From Bacillus kexueae (GTDB lineage Bacteria; Bacillota; Bacilli; Bacillales; Aeribacillaceae): a stretch of 64,000 nt of DNA. The notes beneath the pieces are model-generated. The model was not told where the DNA came from and made no database searches. It saw only the letters and a list, made by a program, of their open reading frames with translations. Location of the stretch: contig NZ_JALAZE010000001.1 of the NCBI RefSeq assembly GCF_022809095.1, positions 186,001-250,000 on the forward strand, read 5' to 3'. Positions 19,761 to 27,878 of this stretch are shown here, piece after piece (positions within the stretch are counted from its first letter, which is position 1; every line of letters starts with the position of its first letter). The position numbers were made by a program, and so were the translations under genes.

Positions 19761-19808
19761 GAAGAAAGTGGAGAAAAAGCAATGAGTTCCTCTCCACTTC
19801 CTTCTGTT
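19761..19808 (+). terminator. Possible terminator of the amylase gene
   Basis: AAGTGGAGA pairs with TCTCCACTT, extended by GAAG/CTTC, across a loop of about 16, but the following bases (TGTTAA) are a poor T-run. Confidence 0.45.
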
Positions 19809-19897
19809 AAAGATAGGTGGCGGCAAAGTGTCATCCATCGAATTTGATGGTTGAGCTTATAGGACAGCCTTAAAGTCATATTTTTAATAGACTGTGA

Positions 19898-20110
19898 CTA
19901 CAACCCAATATTCAACTCTTTTCCGATTCCACTCCAGCCATCTTGAAACCCTTCGATAAATCCTTCCAAAAAGTTAGGAGCTATGTATATAACCGTTACA
20001 GCAAGTAACCCAAATCCGATTCCTTTAATCCTTTTATTTGAATGCCAGTTCCCTGAAATAATAAACGAGATGGCAAACATAAATAGTGAGAAACCGATGA
20101 CTTCGTTCAT
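19898..20110 (-). CDS. Small membrane protein, unknown
   Basis: A 70-residue protein with two hydrophobic segments (about residues 3-21 and 30-50) and a C-terminal FIEGFQDGWSGIG. ATG 20110 lies eleven bases after AGGAG; the earlier GTG overlaps that site. I do not recognise the family. It is convergent with the amylase gene and divergent from the CstA-like gene. Confidence 0.6.
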   Translation of the reverse strand: MNEVIGFSLFMFAISFIISGNWHSNKRIKGIGFGLLAVTVIYIAPNFLEGFIEGFQDGWSGIGKELNIGL

Positions 20111-20262
20111 TTTCTCGTTCACTCCTGTTAATAATAGATGTTTTATTTGTATAGTTAAATTTTTCAGACAAATAAGTAATTTCTTGATATTAAAGCCATT
20201 TAAAACCTTATATTCCTTATTCTAACATATTTTTATATTTTTTGTCACGGACTAGTCTTTAG

Positions 20263-20313
20263 CACGTTAGGTTTCATTTCACACATGTTAGTCTCGTATT
20301 GAGACATGTTACG
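20263..20313 (+). promoter_or_regulatory. Three LytTR-like direct repeats upstream of cstA-like gene
   Basis: CACGTTAGG (20263), CATGTTAGT (20284) and CATGTTACG (20305) are exactly 21 bp apart, which is the spacing of LytTR-domain binding sites (two 9-mers with 12 bases between). They fit the reported consensus WMMGTTNRK only partly, at about seven to eight positions for the best one. A small GTCTC/GAGAC palindrome lies between repeats two and three. Confidence 0.6.
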
Positions 20314-20319
20314 CATAAA

Positions 20320-20350
20320 TTCACAAAATTTTCATTTTTGTTGCTAATAT
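20320..20350 (+). promoter_or_regulatory. Possible promoter of the cstA-like gene
   Basis: TTCACA and TAATAT are separated by 19 bases, a weak sigma-A pair. The third LytTR-like repeat ends seven bases before the -35, the position expected for an activator of a weak promoter. Confidence 0.4.
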
Positions 20351-20352
20351 GT

Positions 20353-20367
20353 ATGTAAACGCATACA
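20353..20367. promoter_or_regulatory. cre site (CcpA) at the cstA-like gene
   Basis: ATGTAAACGCATACA matches every fixed position of WTGNAANCGNWNNCW. It directly follows the proposed -10 box, a position that usually gives repression. Confidence 0.82.
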
Positions 20368-20392
20368 TTCTTGACGTGAGGAGGATATTCAA

Positions 20393-21832
20393 ATGTTCAC
20401 GTTTATAGCTGGAGTTATCTTATTAATTGTAGGGTATTTTACGTATGGGAAATTTGTTGAAAAAGTTTTCGGTGTTAATGAAACGAGACAAACACCTGCC
20501 TATTCCCATCAAGATAATGTCGATTATCTCCCAATGGGCACAAAGCGAAACTCATTAATTCAGTTGCTAAACATTGCGGGAGTTGGACCGATTTTCGGAC
20601 CCATTTTAGGTGCCCTTTACGGCCCTGTTGCCTTCTTATGGATTGTGTTTGGTTGTATTTTTGCTGGAGCCGTTCATGATTATTTAACTGGAATGATTTC
20701 CATCCGAAATCATGGTGCTCACTTGCCAGAGTTAGCCGGTAAATTTTTAGGAAAAGTAATGAAACATGTGGTCAATGCCTTTTCCATTTTACTTCTTTTG
20801 TTAGTTGGAACCGTGTTTGTGACCGCACCTGCTGGATTAATTTCCAACTTAACGAACGGTGGTTCATTAGCTCTAATTATCGGGTTTATTTTCATTTACT
20901 ATATCATGGCGACATTGCTTCCAATCGATAAGGTCATCGGCCGTTTTTACCCAATTTTTGGGGCACTATTACTTATTAGTGCAATTGGTGTTGGTGGATC
21001 ATTAATTATTCAAGGGGCGCCAATTCCAGAGTTATCGTTCACGAATTTGCATCCAGATAACGCACCGATCTTTCCTTTATTATTCTTAACTATTTCATGT
21101 GGGGCTTTATCTGGATTCCACGCTACGCAAACACCGATTATTTCACGTACAACACAAAATGAAAAGCACGGTCGTAAAATTTTCTACGGCATGATGATTG
21201 CTGAAGGTATTATTGCGATGATTTGGGCTGCGGCAGCAATGAGTTTATTTAATGGTTCTGAAGGGTTAAACGAAATTTTAGCTAACGGTGGACCTGCTGC
21301 AGTCGTAAGTGAAGTAGCTACTCTCATGTTAGGAGCAATTGGTGGAACACTAGCGGTCATTGGTGTTATCATTCTTCCAATCACTTCAGGTGATACAGCT
21401 TTCCGTTCAGCTCGTATGATCATTGCAGACTATTTAAATATTTCACAAAAGAAAATCGCAAGTCGTTTATGGATTGCACTACCGTTATTTGCAGCTTCTT
21501 ACGTTTTAACAACAATTGATTTCACCCTATTATGGCGTTACTTCTCATGGGCGAACCAATCAACAGCCGTTATTGCTTTATGGGTTGGAGCCATGTATTT
21601 ATTCTTAGCGAAAAAGAACTACTGGATTGCTCTTGTTCCAGGGACGTTCATGACGATGGCGACATTTACGTACATTCTAAATGCACAAATCGGTTTTGGG
21701 TTGCCGCTACAAGTTTCTTATGTCGTTGCGACAGTAATGACAATAGCTGTTCTCGTCTTATTCTTTACAGGTGCGAAAAAAGCACAAAAATCAGATTTAC
21801 AGCTTGATGACGAAGTGGCAGGCGTTGCCTAA
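20393..21832 (+). CDS. CstA-family transporter (carbon starvation protein)
   Basis: A 479-residue membrane protein with about 13 segments. Family motifs are LIQLLNIAGVGPIFGPILGA, FAGAVHDYLTGMIS and SGFHATQTPIISRT. CstA and BtsT of E. coli take up pyruvate, and peptide uptake has also been reported; the short form of about 480 residues lacks the long C-terminal half of B. subtilis CstA. GAGGAGG lies nine bases before the ATG. The upstream DNA has LytTR-like repeats and a cre site, and the gene is translationally coupled (TAATG) to a 53-residue protein, an arrangement like cstA-ybdD and btsT-yjiX in E. coli. Confidence 0.9.
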   Translation: MFTFIAGVILLIVGYFTYGKFVEKVFGVNETRQTPAYSHQDNVDYLPMGTKRNSLIQLLNIAGVGPIFGPILGALYGPVAFLWIVFGCIFAGAVHDYLTGMISIRNHGAHLPELAGKFLGKVMKHVVNAFSILLLLLVGTVFVTAPAGLISNLTNGGSLALIIGFIFIYYIMATLLPIDKVIGRFYPIFGALLLISAIGVGGSLIIQGAPIPELSFTNLHPDNAPIFPLLFLTISCGALSGFHATQTPIISRTTQNEKHGRKIFYGMMIAEGIIAMIWAAAAMSLFNGSEGLNEILANGGPAAVVSEVATLMLGAIGGTLAVIGVIILPITSGDTAFRSARMIIADYLNISQKKIASRLWIALPLFAASYVLTTIDFTLLWRYFSWANQSTAVIALWVGAMYLFLAKKNYWIALVPGTFMTMATFTYILNAQIGFGLPLQVSYVVATVMTIAVLVLFFTGAKKAQKSDLQLDDEVAGVA

Positions 21833-21993
21833 TGGGCTGCTGCAATCCGAATTACCGTAAAGTTGTCGAAGAGAAAGAGAAAAAATTAAACGAACAGTAT
21901 GCTGAAAAAGAAATTTCACCATGGATAAAAGGAATTAGCATTCTAACTTCAATCACGCTTATTGTTATGGCTCTTTACATGAGTTTTACGTAA
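21832..21993 (+). CDS. Small membrane protein coupled to the CstA-like transporter
   Basis: A 53-residue ORF whose ATG shares a base with the TAA of the transporter gene. It starts MGCCNPNYRKVVEEKEKK, a cysteine pair and a charged segment, and ends in a single membrane helix (about residues 32-52). E. coli CstA and BtsT are followed by short YbdD/YjiX proteins; this protein has the same position but no obvious similarity to them, so an accessory role is inference. A strong terminator follows nine bases after its stop. Confidence 0.75.
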   Translation: MGCCNPNYRKVVEEKEKKLNEQYAEKEISPWIKGISILTSITLIVMALYMSFT

Positions 21994-22001
21994 AAACATC
22001 G

Positions 22002-22036
22002 TGCCGTTTGAGACACTTCTCAAACGGCATTTTTTT
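22002..22036 (+). terminator. Rho-independent terminator of the cstA-like operon
   Basis: An 11-bp stem TGCCGTTTGAG / CTCAAACGGCA (small loop) is followed by seven T residues. Confidence 0.92.
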
Positions 22037-22089
22037 AGCTTATGAATGTCCATTGAATTATTGTGCCAAACTAAGTATGAGGTGATAAT

Positions 22090-22236
22090 ATGTATGATGC
22101 ATTCCATTTAGCTCAACTATCGAGTGAACAACATGACCGCATCGATCAACTTGAGAAAGAATTAGATGTTGTATTAATTGCATGGGAGCCCACTCATCAT
22201 AAGCATCTTGATAACTTCAAAAACGACGAGCATTAA
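22090..22236 (+). CDS. Small hypothetical protein
   Basis: A 48-residue acidic and histidine-rich ORF (LSSEQHDRIDQLEKELDVVL, then WEPTHHKHLDN) with a good GAGGTGAT ribosome site five bases before the ATG. No membrane segment. Family unknown to me. It is the last plus-strand gene before repeat copy C. Confidence 0.55.
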   Translation: MYDAFHLAQLSSEQHDRIDQLEKELDVVLIAWEPTHHKHLDNFKNDEH

Positions 22237-22255
22237 ACTTACAATCAAGAAATAA

Positions 22256-22423
22256 GAAAAGCTCAAAGCACAAGTCCTTAGGCGAAGGGCGCTGGAGGAC
22301 CTGCGAGGAGGCCTCCGTCGCCACAGCAGGGCCGAAGCGACTCGAGCTGATGACGCTTGGAGCTAGACACCCAAAAACACTGTAAAGAGAATACTTTAAC
22401 ACTTTATTGAACTTTCTGTAACA
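22256..22423 (-). repeat. Terminator-linked repeat, copy C
   Basis: About 168 bp. On the minus strand it starts TGTTACAGAAAG after the acyl-CoA synthetase terminator and ends near GCTTTGAGCTTTTC. It contains the full GC-rich middle (from GTGTCTAGCTCCAAGCG to GCGCCCTTCGCCTAAGG) but a small deletion removes TTAAG near its start. It lies between convergent genes. Confidence 0.9.
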
Positions 22424-22427
22424 AATA

Positions 22428-22459
22428 CAAAAAAGGAGAAAGCCGTACAACGACTTTCT
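22428..22459 (-). terminator. Rho-independent terminator of the acyl-CoA synthetase gene
   Basis: On the minus strand AGAAAGTCG pairs with CGGCTTTCT (one G-T pair, five-base loop) and is followed by CCTTTTTTT. Repeat C begins four to five bases further on. Confidence 0.85.
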
Positions 22460-22470
22460 TCCTCCCTCAA

Positions 22471-24051
22471 TTAATTAACTAACCGCTCTTTTCCTTCCCA
22501 ATATTGCTTGCGTAAACGGACCTTTTGGATTTTTCCAGAGGCCGTCTTCGGCAATTCTTTCACAAATTCAACGGAGGTTGGAGCTTTGAAGTGAGCTAAA
22601 TGTTCTCTTGCAAATTGAATGATATCCTCTTGTGCAATATTTTTTGCGCCGTGTTTTAACACGACAAACGCATGAGGTGTTTCCCCCCATTTTTCATGCG
22701 GAATAGCAATGACCGCCGCTTCTTGAATATGTGGGTGTTCATACAAAGCCCCTTCGACTTCAATGGACGAAATATTTTCACCCCCGCTAATGATAATATC
22801 TTTTTTACGATCTACAATGTCAATATGACCAAACTCATCGACTGTTGCCATGTCTCCCGTATGTAACCATCCATTTCGAATCGTTTTTTCAGTAGCCTCT
22901 TCATTTTTCCAGTACCCCTTCATGACACCGTTCGACCTCGTCACGACTTCACCAATTTGCTTCCCGTTCCAAGCTACTTCTTCTCCGTATTCATCTACGA
23001 CCTTTACTTCACATCCAATCATGCTATATCCGGCTTTCGCTTTTATACGATAATGATTTCCGACAGCATCTTGAATATGAGAACGAACGGTTGAAATGAG
23101 GCTTAACGGTGAAGATTCAGTCATGCCATATACTTGAATAAAGGTCCAGTTTAGGTCCTCTTCTACCCTTTTTACAAATGCTTGAGGCGGTGCAGAACCA
23201 GCAATGACAACTCTCACGCCTTCTTTAATAGATTTCTTTTCTCGATCGACATATTGCAATAAAGAATTTAAAACGGTAGGAGCCATATGCATGACTGTGA
23301 CCTGATATTTGTCAATTAGGTTAAAAATTTGGGCTGGATCGACTTTTCGTAAGCAGATTTGCGTTGCCCCATTCGCTGTATAATAAAATGGTGCTCCCCA
23401 TCCGTTCACATGAAACATCGGCAATACATGCAAATAAACATCCTCTTCTTCAACTCGTAAATGGTGCATGGTTGATAGTGCATGTAAGTAATTATTGCGA
23501 TGTGAAAGCATGACTCCTTTAGGCTTTCCAGTTGTTCCACTCGTATATAACAGGCTACAAATGTCGTCTTCATTCATTGGTGGACGTTCAAACAAACCGT
23601 TTGGTTGTCGATTGATCCACTCATCATATGATAGACAGCCATCCTTTACTCCATTTTGAACAATAATGGTTTGGACCGTCAAGAGGTTGTCTCTTATCGG
23701 TTCAATTTGAGCGTACAATTCTTCATCCACAAGTAATACTTTCGTTTCGCTATGATTTAAAATGTACAAATAGTCATCTGGCGTCAGTCGAATATTGAGT
23801 GGAACCATGACGGCACCAAGCTGAAATACCCCATAAAAACCTTCTAACATTTCGAGCGTGTTCGGTGCTAAATACGCAACCTTGTCCCCTTTTCGTACAC
23901 CGAGTTCGAATAAACCGTGTGAGAGTCGTTGAACCCTTGAGTATAGCTCATCATACGTTACTTGTTTCTCTTCATCGATCACCGCAATTTTATTCCCATA
24001 TAGACGAGCAGCACGATCTAAAAAATGTGTGACAAGTAAAGGTACATTCAT
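22471..24051 (-). CDS. Long-chain/medium-chain acyl-CoA synthetase
   Basis: A 526-residue adenylate-forming enzyme that makes acyl-AMP and then acyl-CoA in the cytosol. Motifs are the P-loop LLYTSGTTGKPKGVMLSHRN, the A5 motif QVYGMTESSP, the A7 motif WLHTGDMATVDEFG, DRKKDIIISGGENIS, and the A10 lysine in LPKTASGKIQK. Start ATG 24051 is preceded by GGAGGG; the frame also has a TTG at 24066, which lies within the palindrome. A 25-bp palindrome overlapping the promoter region suggests control by a TetR-type fatty-acid regulator. It is monocistronic. Confidence 0.92.
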   Translation of the reverse strand: MNVPLLVTHFLDRAARLYGNKIAVIDEEKQVTYDELYSRVQRLSHGLFELGVRKGDKVAYLAPNTLEMLEGFYGVFQLGAVMVPLNIRLTPDDYLYILNHSETKVLLVDEELYAQIEPIRDNLLTVQTIIVQNGVKDGCLSYDEWINRQPNGLFERPPMNEDDICSLLYTSGTTGKPKGVMLSHRNNYLHALSTMHHLRVEEEDVYLHVLPMFHVNGWGAPFYYTANGATQICLRKVDPAQIFNLIDKYQVTVMHMAPTVLNSLLQYVDREKKSIKEGVRVVIAGSAPPQAFVKRVEEDLNWTFIQVYGMTESSPLSLISTVRSHIQDAVGNHYRIKAKAGYSMIGCEVKVVDEYGEEVAWNGKQIGEVVTRSNGVMKGYWKNEEATEKTIRNGWLHTGDMATVDEFGHIDIVDRKKDIIISGGENISSIEVEGALYEHPHIQEAAVIAIPHEKWGETPHAFVVLKHGAKNIAQEDIIQFAREHLAHFKAPTSVEFVKELPKTASGKIQKVRLRKQYWEGKERLVN

Positions 24052-24064
24052 TCCCCATCCCTCC

Positions 24065-24089
24065 AACTGAATAATTTGAATATTCAGTT
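24065..24089. promoter_or_regulatory. FadR-like palindromic operator
   Basis: AACTGAATA and TATTCAGTT are perfect 9-bp arms around seven bases. It resembles the TGAATGAATA-type operators of Bacillus FadR, with different spacing. On the minus strand a TACAAT -10 box lies directly before it, so the operator would cover the transcription start. Confidence 0.6.
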
Positions 24090-24106
24090 ATTATTGTACC
24101 ATATGT

Positions 24107-24976
24107 TTATTCTTTCTTTCGAGAGCTAACAAAGCGCTTTCCGATGAAAAATAGAACGGAACCTAGTATGAAAAGAAAAATCCAAAGCGGCAAGTTTCCA
24201 ATAACAAATACCGTTAACGCACTAAAAAAGGCAATGATGTCCGTCGCACTTTTCGCCCATTGGTGTTTAATTTCTTCTAGTATGTTTTTCGATTTTGAAG
24301 ATACTTCAGGTGTCTTCTTTTCTTGCAAATATAAATGCACTGTTGCGTAGTCCGTTTGATTCTCTAAGTATTGAATTCTTCCTTGAAGCTGCTCGATTTC
24401 TTCTTGAATGTTTCCTAACTCCTTCGATATTTGAATGACATCTTCCATCTTCTCTGCTTCGTTTAACAATTGTAGGAAACGATCCGCTACTTGTTGTTTT
24501 GCTTTTAATCTTGATTGAAGATCGACATATTCATCCGTTACATCCGTGCCAGAAACTTGTTCTGACGTAATCGTTTTGACGTGATTTTTGATGATTGTTA
24601 AAAAGGATTCAAATTCTGCTTGAGGGATACGAAAAGATAAGTGTGTTTCCTTCGTCTCCTCGTATTCCGATACGCTCGATTCAATCATGTAACCATTCTT
24701 CATTTCTGCTTCACGTTTCAGCGTTTCCATCGTATCTTCCGTATTTTGAATTACGGCATTCAAATGTGCGGTATACTTCACTTTTCGTTCCGTCGACGTG
24801 GAAATATCCATATCTTCCTTCGCTTCTTGTTCTAACGTTTCAACCTCCGCCAATTCTCCTTTTTCCATACTCGTACGATCCATGTCTTCTGTTACATAAT
24901 TCATTGAGTCTGATCCGTTACTGCATGCTGTCAGAAGGAATAATAGACAAAGTGATATAAATAGTGCATTTCTCAA
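24107..24976 (-). CDS. DUF4349 lipoprotein
   Basis: A 289-residue envelope protein. A lipoprotein signal ends in LLFLLTAC, so the mature protein begins at that cysteine. It then has an acidic linker, the DUF4349 domain with RIPQAEFESFLTIIKNHVK and GTDVTDEYVDLQSRLKAK, a coiled coil (about residues 165-205) and a C-terminal membrane helix plus basic RKKE end. The start must be TTG 24976, ten bases after AAGGGAG, since the upstream ATG codons would place extra residues before the signal. The function of DUF4349 is unknown. It is transcribed toward the acyl-CoA synthetase gene, 55 bases away. Confidence 0.8.
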   Translation of the reverse strand: MRNALFISLCLLFLLTACSNGSDSMNYVTEDMDRTSMEKGELAEVETLEQEAKEDMDISTSTERKVKYTAHLNAVIQNTEDTMETLKREAEMKNGYMIESSVSEYEETKETHLSFRIPQAEFESFLTIIKNHVKTITSEQVSGTDVTDEYVDLQSRLKAKQQVADRFLQLLNEAEKMEDVIQISKELGNIQEEIEQLQGRIQYLENQTDYATVHLYLQEKKTPEVSSKSKNILEEIKHQWAKSATDIIAFFSALTVFVIGNLPLWIFLFILGSVLFFIGKRFVSSRKKE

Positions 24977-25038
24977 CGTTTCATCACTCCCTTTTTGTGC
25001 TTCTAGTAAATATGACGAATGAATGTTACAAATGTTAC

Positions 25039-25072
25039 AAAAAAAGGAGTCTTGACATATCATCAAGACTCC
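25039..25072 (-). terminator. Rho-independent terminator of the fru operon
   Basis: On the minus strand GGAGTCTTGA pairs with TCAAGACTCC around seven bases and is followed by seven T residues, eleven bases after the fruA stop codon. Confidence 0.95.
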
Positions 25073-25083
25073 AAAAATTTACT

Positions 25084-26949
25084 TTATTGTTGTACAGGTT
25101 TTTTTAAGATTCCTAGTAAGATAGCTGTTACAAATGAACCTACTAAAATGGCAAACGCATATAACCATGGGTTCCCATCAACAAAAGAGATAACGAATGC
25201 TCCGCCGTGAGGTGCACGGAGACCGATTTCAAACAACATACTTAATGCTCCAGCAGTTGCCGAACCAATAATTAATGAAGGAATCACACGTATTGGATCC
25301 GCAGCGGCAAACGGAATAGCGCCTTCTGTGATAAACGATGCACCTAAGAAAATATTTGTAATACCTGCTTCCTTTTCACGTTCGTTGAACTTCTTTCGGA
25401 ACATAAATGTGGCTAGTGCAATACCTAAAGGAGGGACCATTCCCCCTGCCATGACAGCCGCATGTGGAAGATAGTTGCCTGCTTCAATCATCGCAATTCC
25501 AAATGTGAATGCCGCTTTATTCACTGGACCGCCCATATCAAACGCCATCATTCCGCCGAGTATTAATCCGAGTAAAACTAAGTTTCCAGTTCCTAAACCA
25601 TTTAACCAATCTTTTAACGCCTCATTTATTGCAGCAACAGGATCTATAATAATGTAGAACATAATTAGACCTGTAATCCCAATCCCGAATACTGGATATA
25701 AAAGCACTGGTTTAATTCCTTCTAATTGATTAGGTAAGCCTTGAAAGAATTTCTTTAATCCGACTACAATGTATCCAGCTAAAAATCCAGCAATGAGTCC
25801 ACCTAAAAACCCAGCTTGACCTTGAGCAGCCATAAACCCAGCCACCATTCCTGGCGCTAGTCCTGGACGGTCGGCAATACTCATCGCGATAAATCCTGCT
25901 AACACTGGTATCATTAATCCAAAAGCACTACCTCCACCAATCGTCATTAGGGCTTCAGCAAATTCATTATAGGTTGGGTCTTCTGGATCAAAAGCTTTAA
26001 TACCAAACATAAAAGAGATGGCAATTAAAATACCGCCCCCAACAACGAACGGAAGCATATTGGACACACCGTTCATTAAATGTTTGTAAATTCCGGAACG
26101 CTGTCTTTTCTCTGATTCTTCTGAATTTCCTTTAGACGACTCGTGGTGATAAATTGTAGCATCTTGTTTGAGAGCCCTTTCAATTAATTCTTTAGGCTTC
26201 CGAATACCATCAGCAACAGGTACTTCGATTACAGGCTTACCATTAAAGCGTGCCATATCAACTTGTTTATCTGCCGCAATAATAATGGCTTTTGCTTTCG
26301 CGATATCGTCTTTTGTTAAAACGTTTTTCGCACCACCTGAACCATTGGTTTCGACTTTTAAGTTTACGCCCATTTCTTTTGCTTTTTCTTTTAATGAGTC
26401 CGCCGCCATGTACGTATGGGCAATTCCAGTTGGGCAGGCCGTTACCGCTAAAATGTAGTCTTCCGATGACTGAACATGAGTCTCATCTTTTTCTACTTCG
26501 TCGTGCTGATCAATAATTGCCAAAACCTCGTCTTTTGTTTTCGCTTGTAAGAGCGCATGGCGTACTTCCTCTCGCATTAACATAGAGGAAAGGCGGGCCA
26601 ATGCTTGTAAATGAGTGTCATTTGCCCCTTCAGGCGCTGCAATCATAAAAAATAAATGAGCCGGTTGACCATCTAATGATTCGTAATCGACTCCATTTTG
26701 CGAACGCCCAAAGGCGATGGCCGCTTCTTTAACCGCTTTCGTTTTTGCGTGAGGAATGGCAATGCCTTCTCCTACTCCTGTCGTACTTTTGGCTTCACGA
26801 GCTAAAATCGCTTCTTTAAACTGTTCTCGATCATTCAGTTTTCCTGCATGATCTAAAGTTTTCACAAGTTCCTCGATAACACCTTTCTTCTCTTTTGAAG
26901 AAAGGTGCAACTGAATTGTACTGGACGTTAATAGTTTCGTTATTCTCAA
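25084..26949 (-). CDS. fruA: PTS fructose-specific enzyme IIABC
   Basis: A 621-residue permease that imports fructose as fructose 1-phosphate. EIIA is at the N terminus with its phospho-histidine in GIAIPHAKTKAVKEA; EIIB follows with the cysteine in TACPTGIAHTYMAADSL; the C-terminal half is the membrane EIIC domain. The open frame reaches an ATG at 26970, but that lies inside fruK and would add GIIL-type residues not expected in FruA. TTG 26949 (MRITKLLTSS) has AGGGG eight bases before it and matches the usual FruA start, so I choose it. Third gene of fruR-fruK-fruA. Confidence 0.95.
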   Translation of the reverse strand: MRITKLLTSSTIQLHLSSKEKKGVIEELVKTLDHAGKLNDREQFKEAILAREAKSTTGVGEGIAIPHAKTKAVKEAAIAFGRSQNGVDYESLDGQPAHLFFMIAAPEGANDTHLQALARLSSMLMREEVRHALLQAKTKDEVLAIIDQHDEVEKDETHVQSSEDYILAVTACPTGIAHTYMAADSLKEKAKEMGVNLKVETNGSGGAKNVLTKDDIAKAKAIIIAADKQVDMARFNGKPVIEVPVADGIRKPKELIERALKQDATIYHHESSKGNSEESEKRQRSGIYKHLMNGVSNMLPFVVGGGILIAISFMFGIKAFDPEDPTYNEFAEALMTIGGGSAFGLMIPVLAGFIAMSIADRPGLAPGMVAGFMAAQGQAGFLGGLIAGFLAGYIVVGLKKFFQGLPNQLEGIKPVLLYPVFGIGITGLIMFYIIIDPVAAINEALKDWLNGLGTGNLVLLGLILGGMMAFDMGGPVNKAAFTFGIAMIEAGNYLPHAAVMAGGMVPPLGIALATFMFRKKFNEREKEAGITNIFLGASFITEGAIPFAAADPIRVIPSLIIGSATAGALSMLFEIGLRAPHGGAFVISFVDGNPWLYAFAILVGSFVTAILLGILKKPVQQ

Positions 26950-26960
26950 AATGATTCCCC

Positions 26961-27878
26961 TCATTTCCATTTCGTAATGTGTACGTGAGACTTCAGTTCA
27001 TTAACTTCTTTTTCTTCACATAAATCGTGTGAAAACGCGGTCGCACTTCCTGAAGCAATCCCAACTTGAAATGCTTTTTCAAACGAGTTTGTCGCAATAT
27101 ACTCCGCTAAAAACCCTCCAACGAGCGAATCCCCTGCTCCGACGGAATTTTGCACCTTTCCTTTCGGTACATTCCCAATGAATACATCACTTTCATTAAC
27201 GAAAATGGCACCGTTTCCTGCCATTGAGACAATAACATTTTGCGCTCCCATTTCTACTAATTTTTCTGCGTAAAAGACAACCTCTTGTTTCGATTGAATT
27301 TTCACATCGAACCATTCGCCAAGTTCGTGATGGTTTGGCTTAAGGAGAAATGGGCGATATTTTAGGAGTGAATGAATGTAATCTCCAGAAACGTCAACGA
27401 CTGTCGGGATGCTTTTCTTTTTACTAATCGAAACAACCTCTTCGTAAAATGTCGCCGGTAAACTTTTTGGAATACTCCCCGCTAGTACAAGCCAATCGTC
27501 ACTCGTAAGTGATTCAATCGTTTGGATCAATTCTTTCTGTTCTTTCAGTGTAATCATTGGACCCGCTGCATTGATTTCCGTTTCTAAATCCGTCTTTAAT
27601 TTAATATTAATTCGCGTAGGCGCTTGAATTTTTGTAAATTGCGCCTCAATTCCTTCTCGTCGGATGGATTCTTCAATGTATTGTCCTGGCCATCCCCCAA
27701 TAAAGCCGAGTGCACAATTATGCACACCGAGCCGTTTTAACACACGTGATACGTTAATCCCTTTTCCACCTGGATACATTGCACTATCATCCATTCGATT
27801 CAGTGCTCCTGTTTCAAATGAGTTAAGATTGACAATGTAATCAATAGAAGGATTGAGGGTTAAAGTGTAAATCATCAT
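26961..27878 (-). CDS. fruK: 1-phosphofructokinase
   Basis: A 305-residue PfkB-family kinase that converts fructose 1-phosphate to fructose 1,6-bisphosphate. Visible motifs are YPGGKGINVSRVLKRLG near the N terminus and the catalytic NSVGAGDSLVGGFLAEY near the C terminus, with the aspartate as base. Its start overlaps the fruR stop by four bases (translational coupling) and it ends 11 bases before the fruA TTG start. Confidence 0.95.
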   Translation of the reverse strand: MMIYTLTLNPSIDYIVNLNSFETGALNRMDDSAMYPGGKGINVSRVLKRLGVHNCALGFIGGWPGQYIEESIRREGIEAQFTKIQAPTRINIKLKTDLETEINAAGPMITLKEQKELIQTIESLTSDDWLVLAGSIPKSLPATFYEEVVSISKKKSIPTVVDVSGDYIHSLLKYRPFLLKPNHHELGEWFDVKIQSKQEVVFYAEKLVEMGAQNVIVSMAGNGAIFVNESDVFIGNVPKGKVQNSVGAGDSLVGGFLAEYIATNSFEKAFQVGIASGSATAFSHDLCEEKEVNELKSHVHITKWK

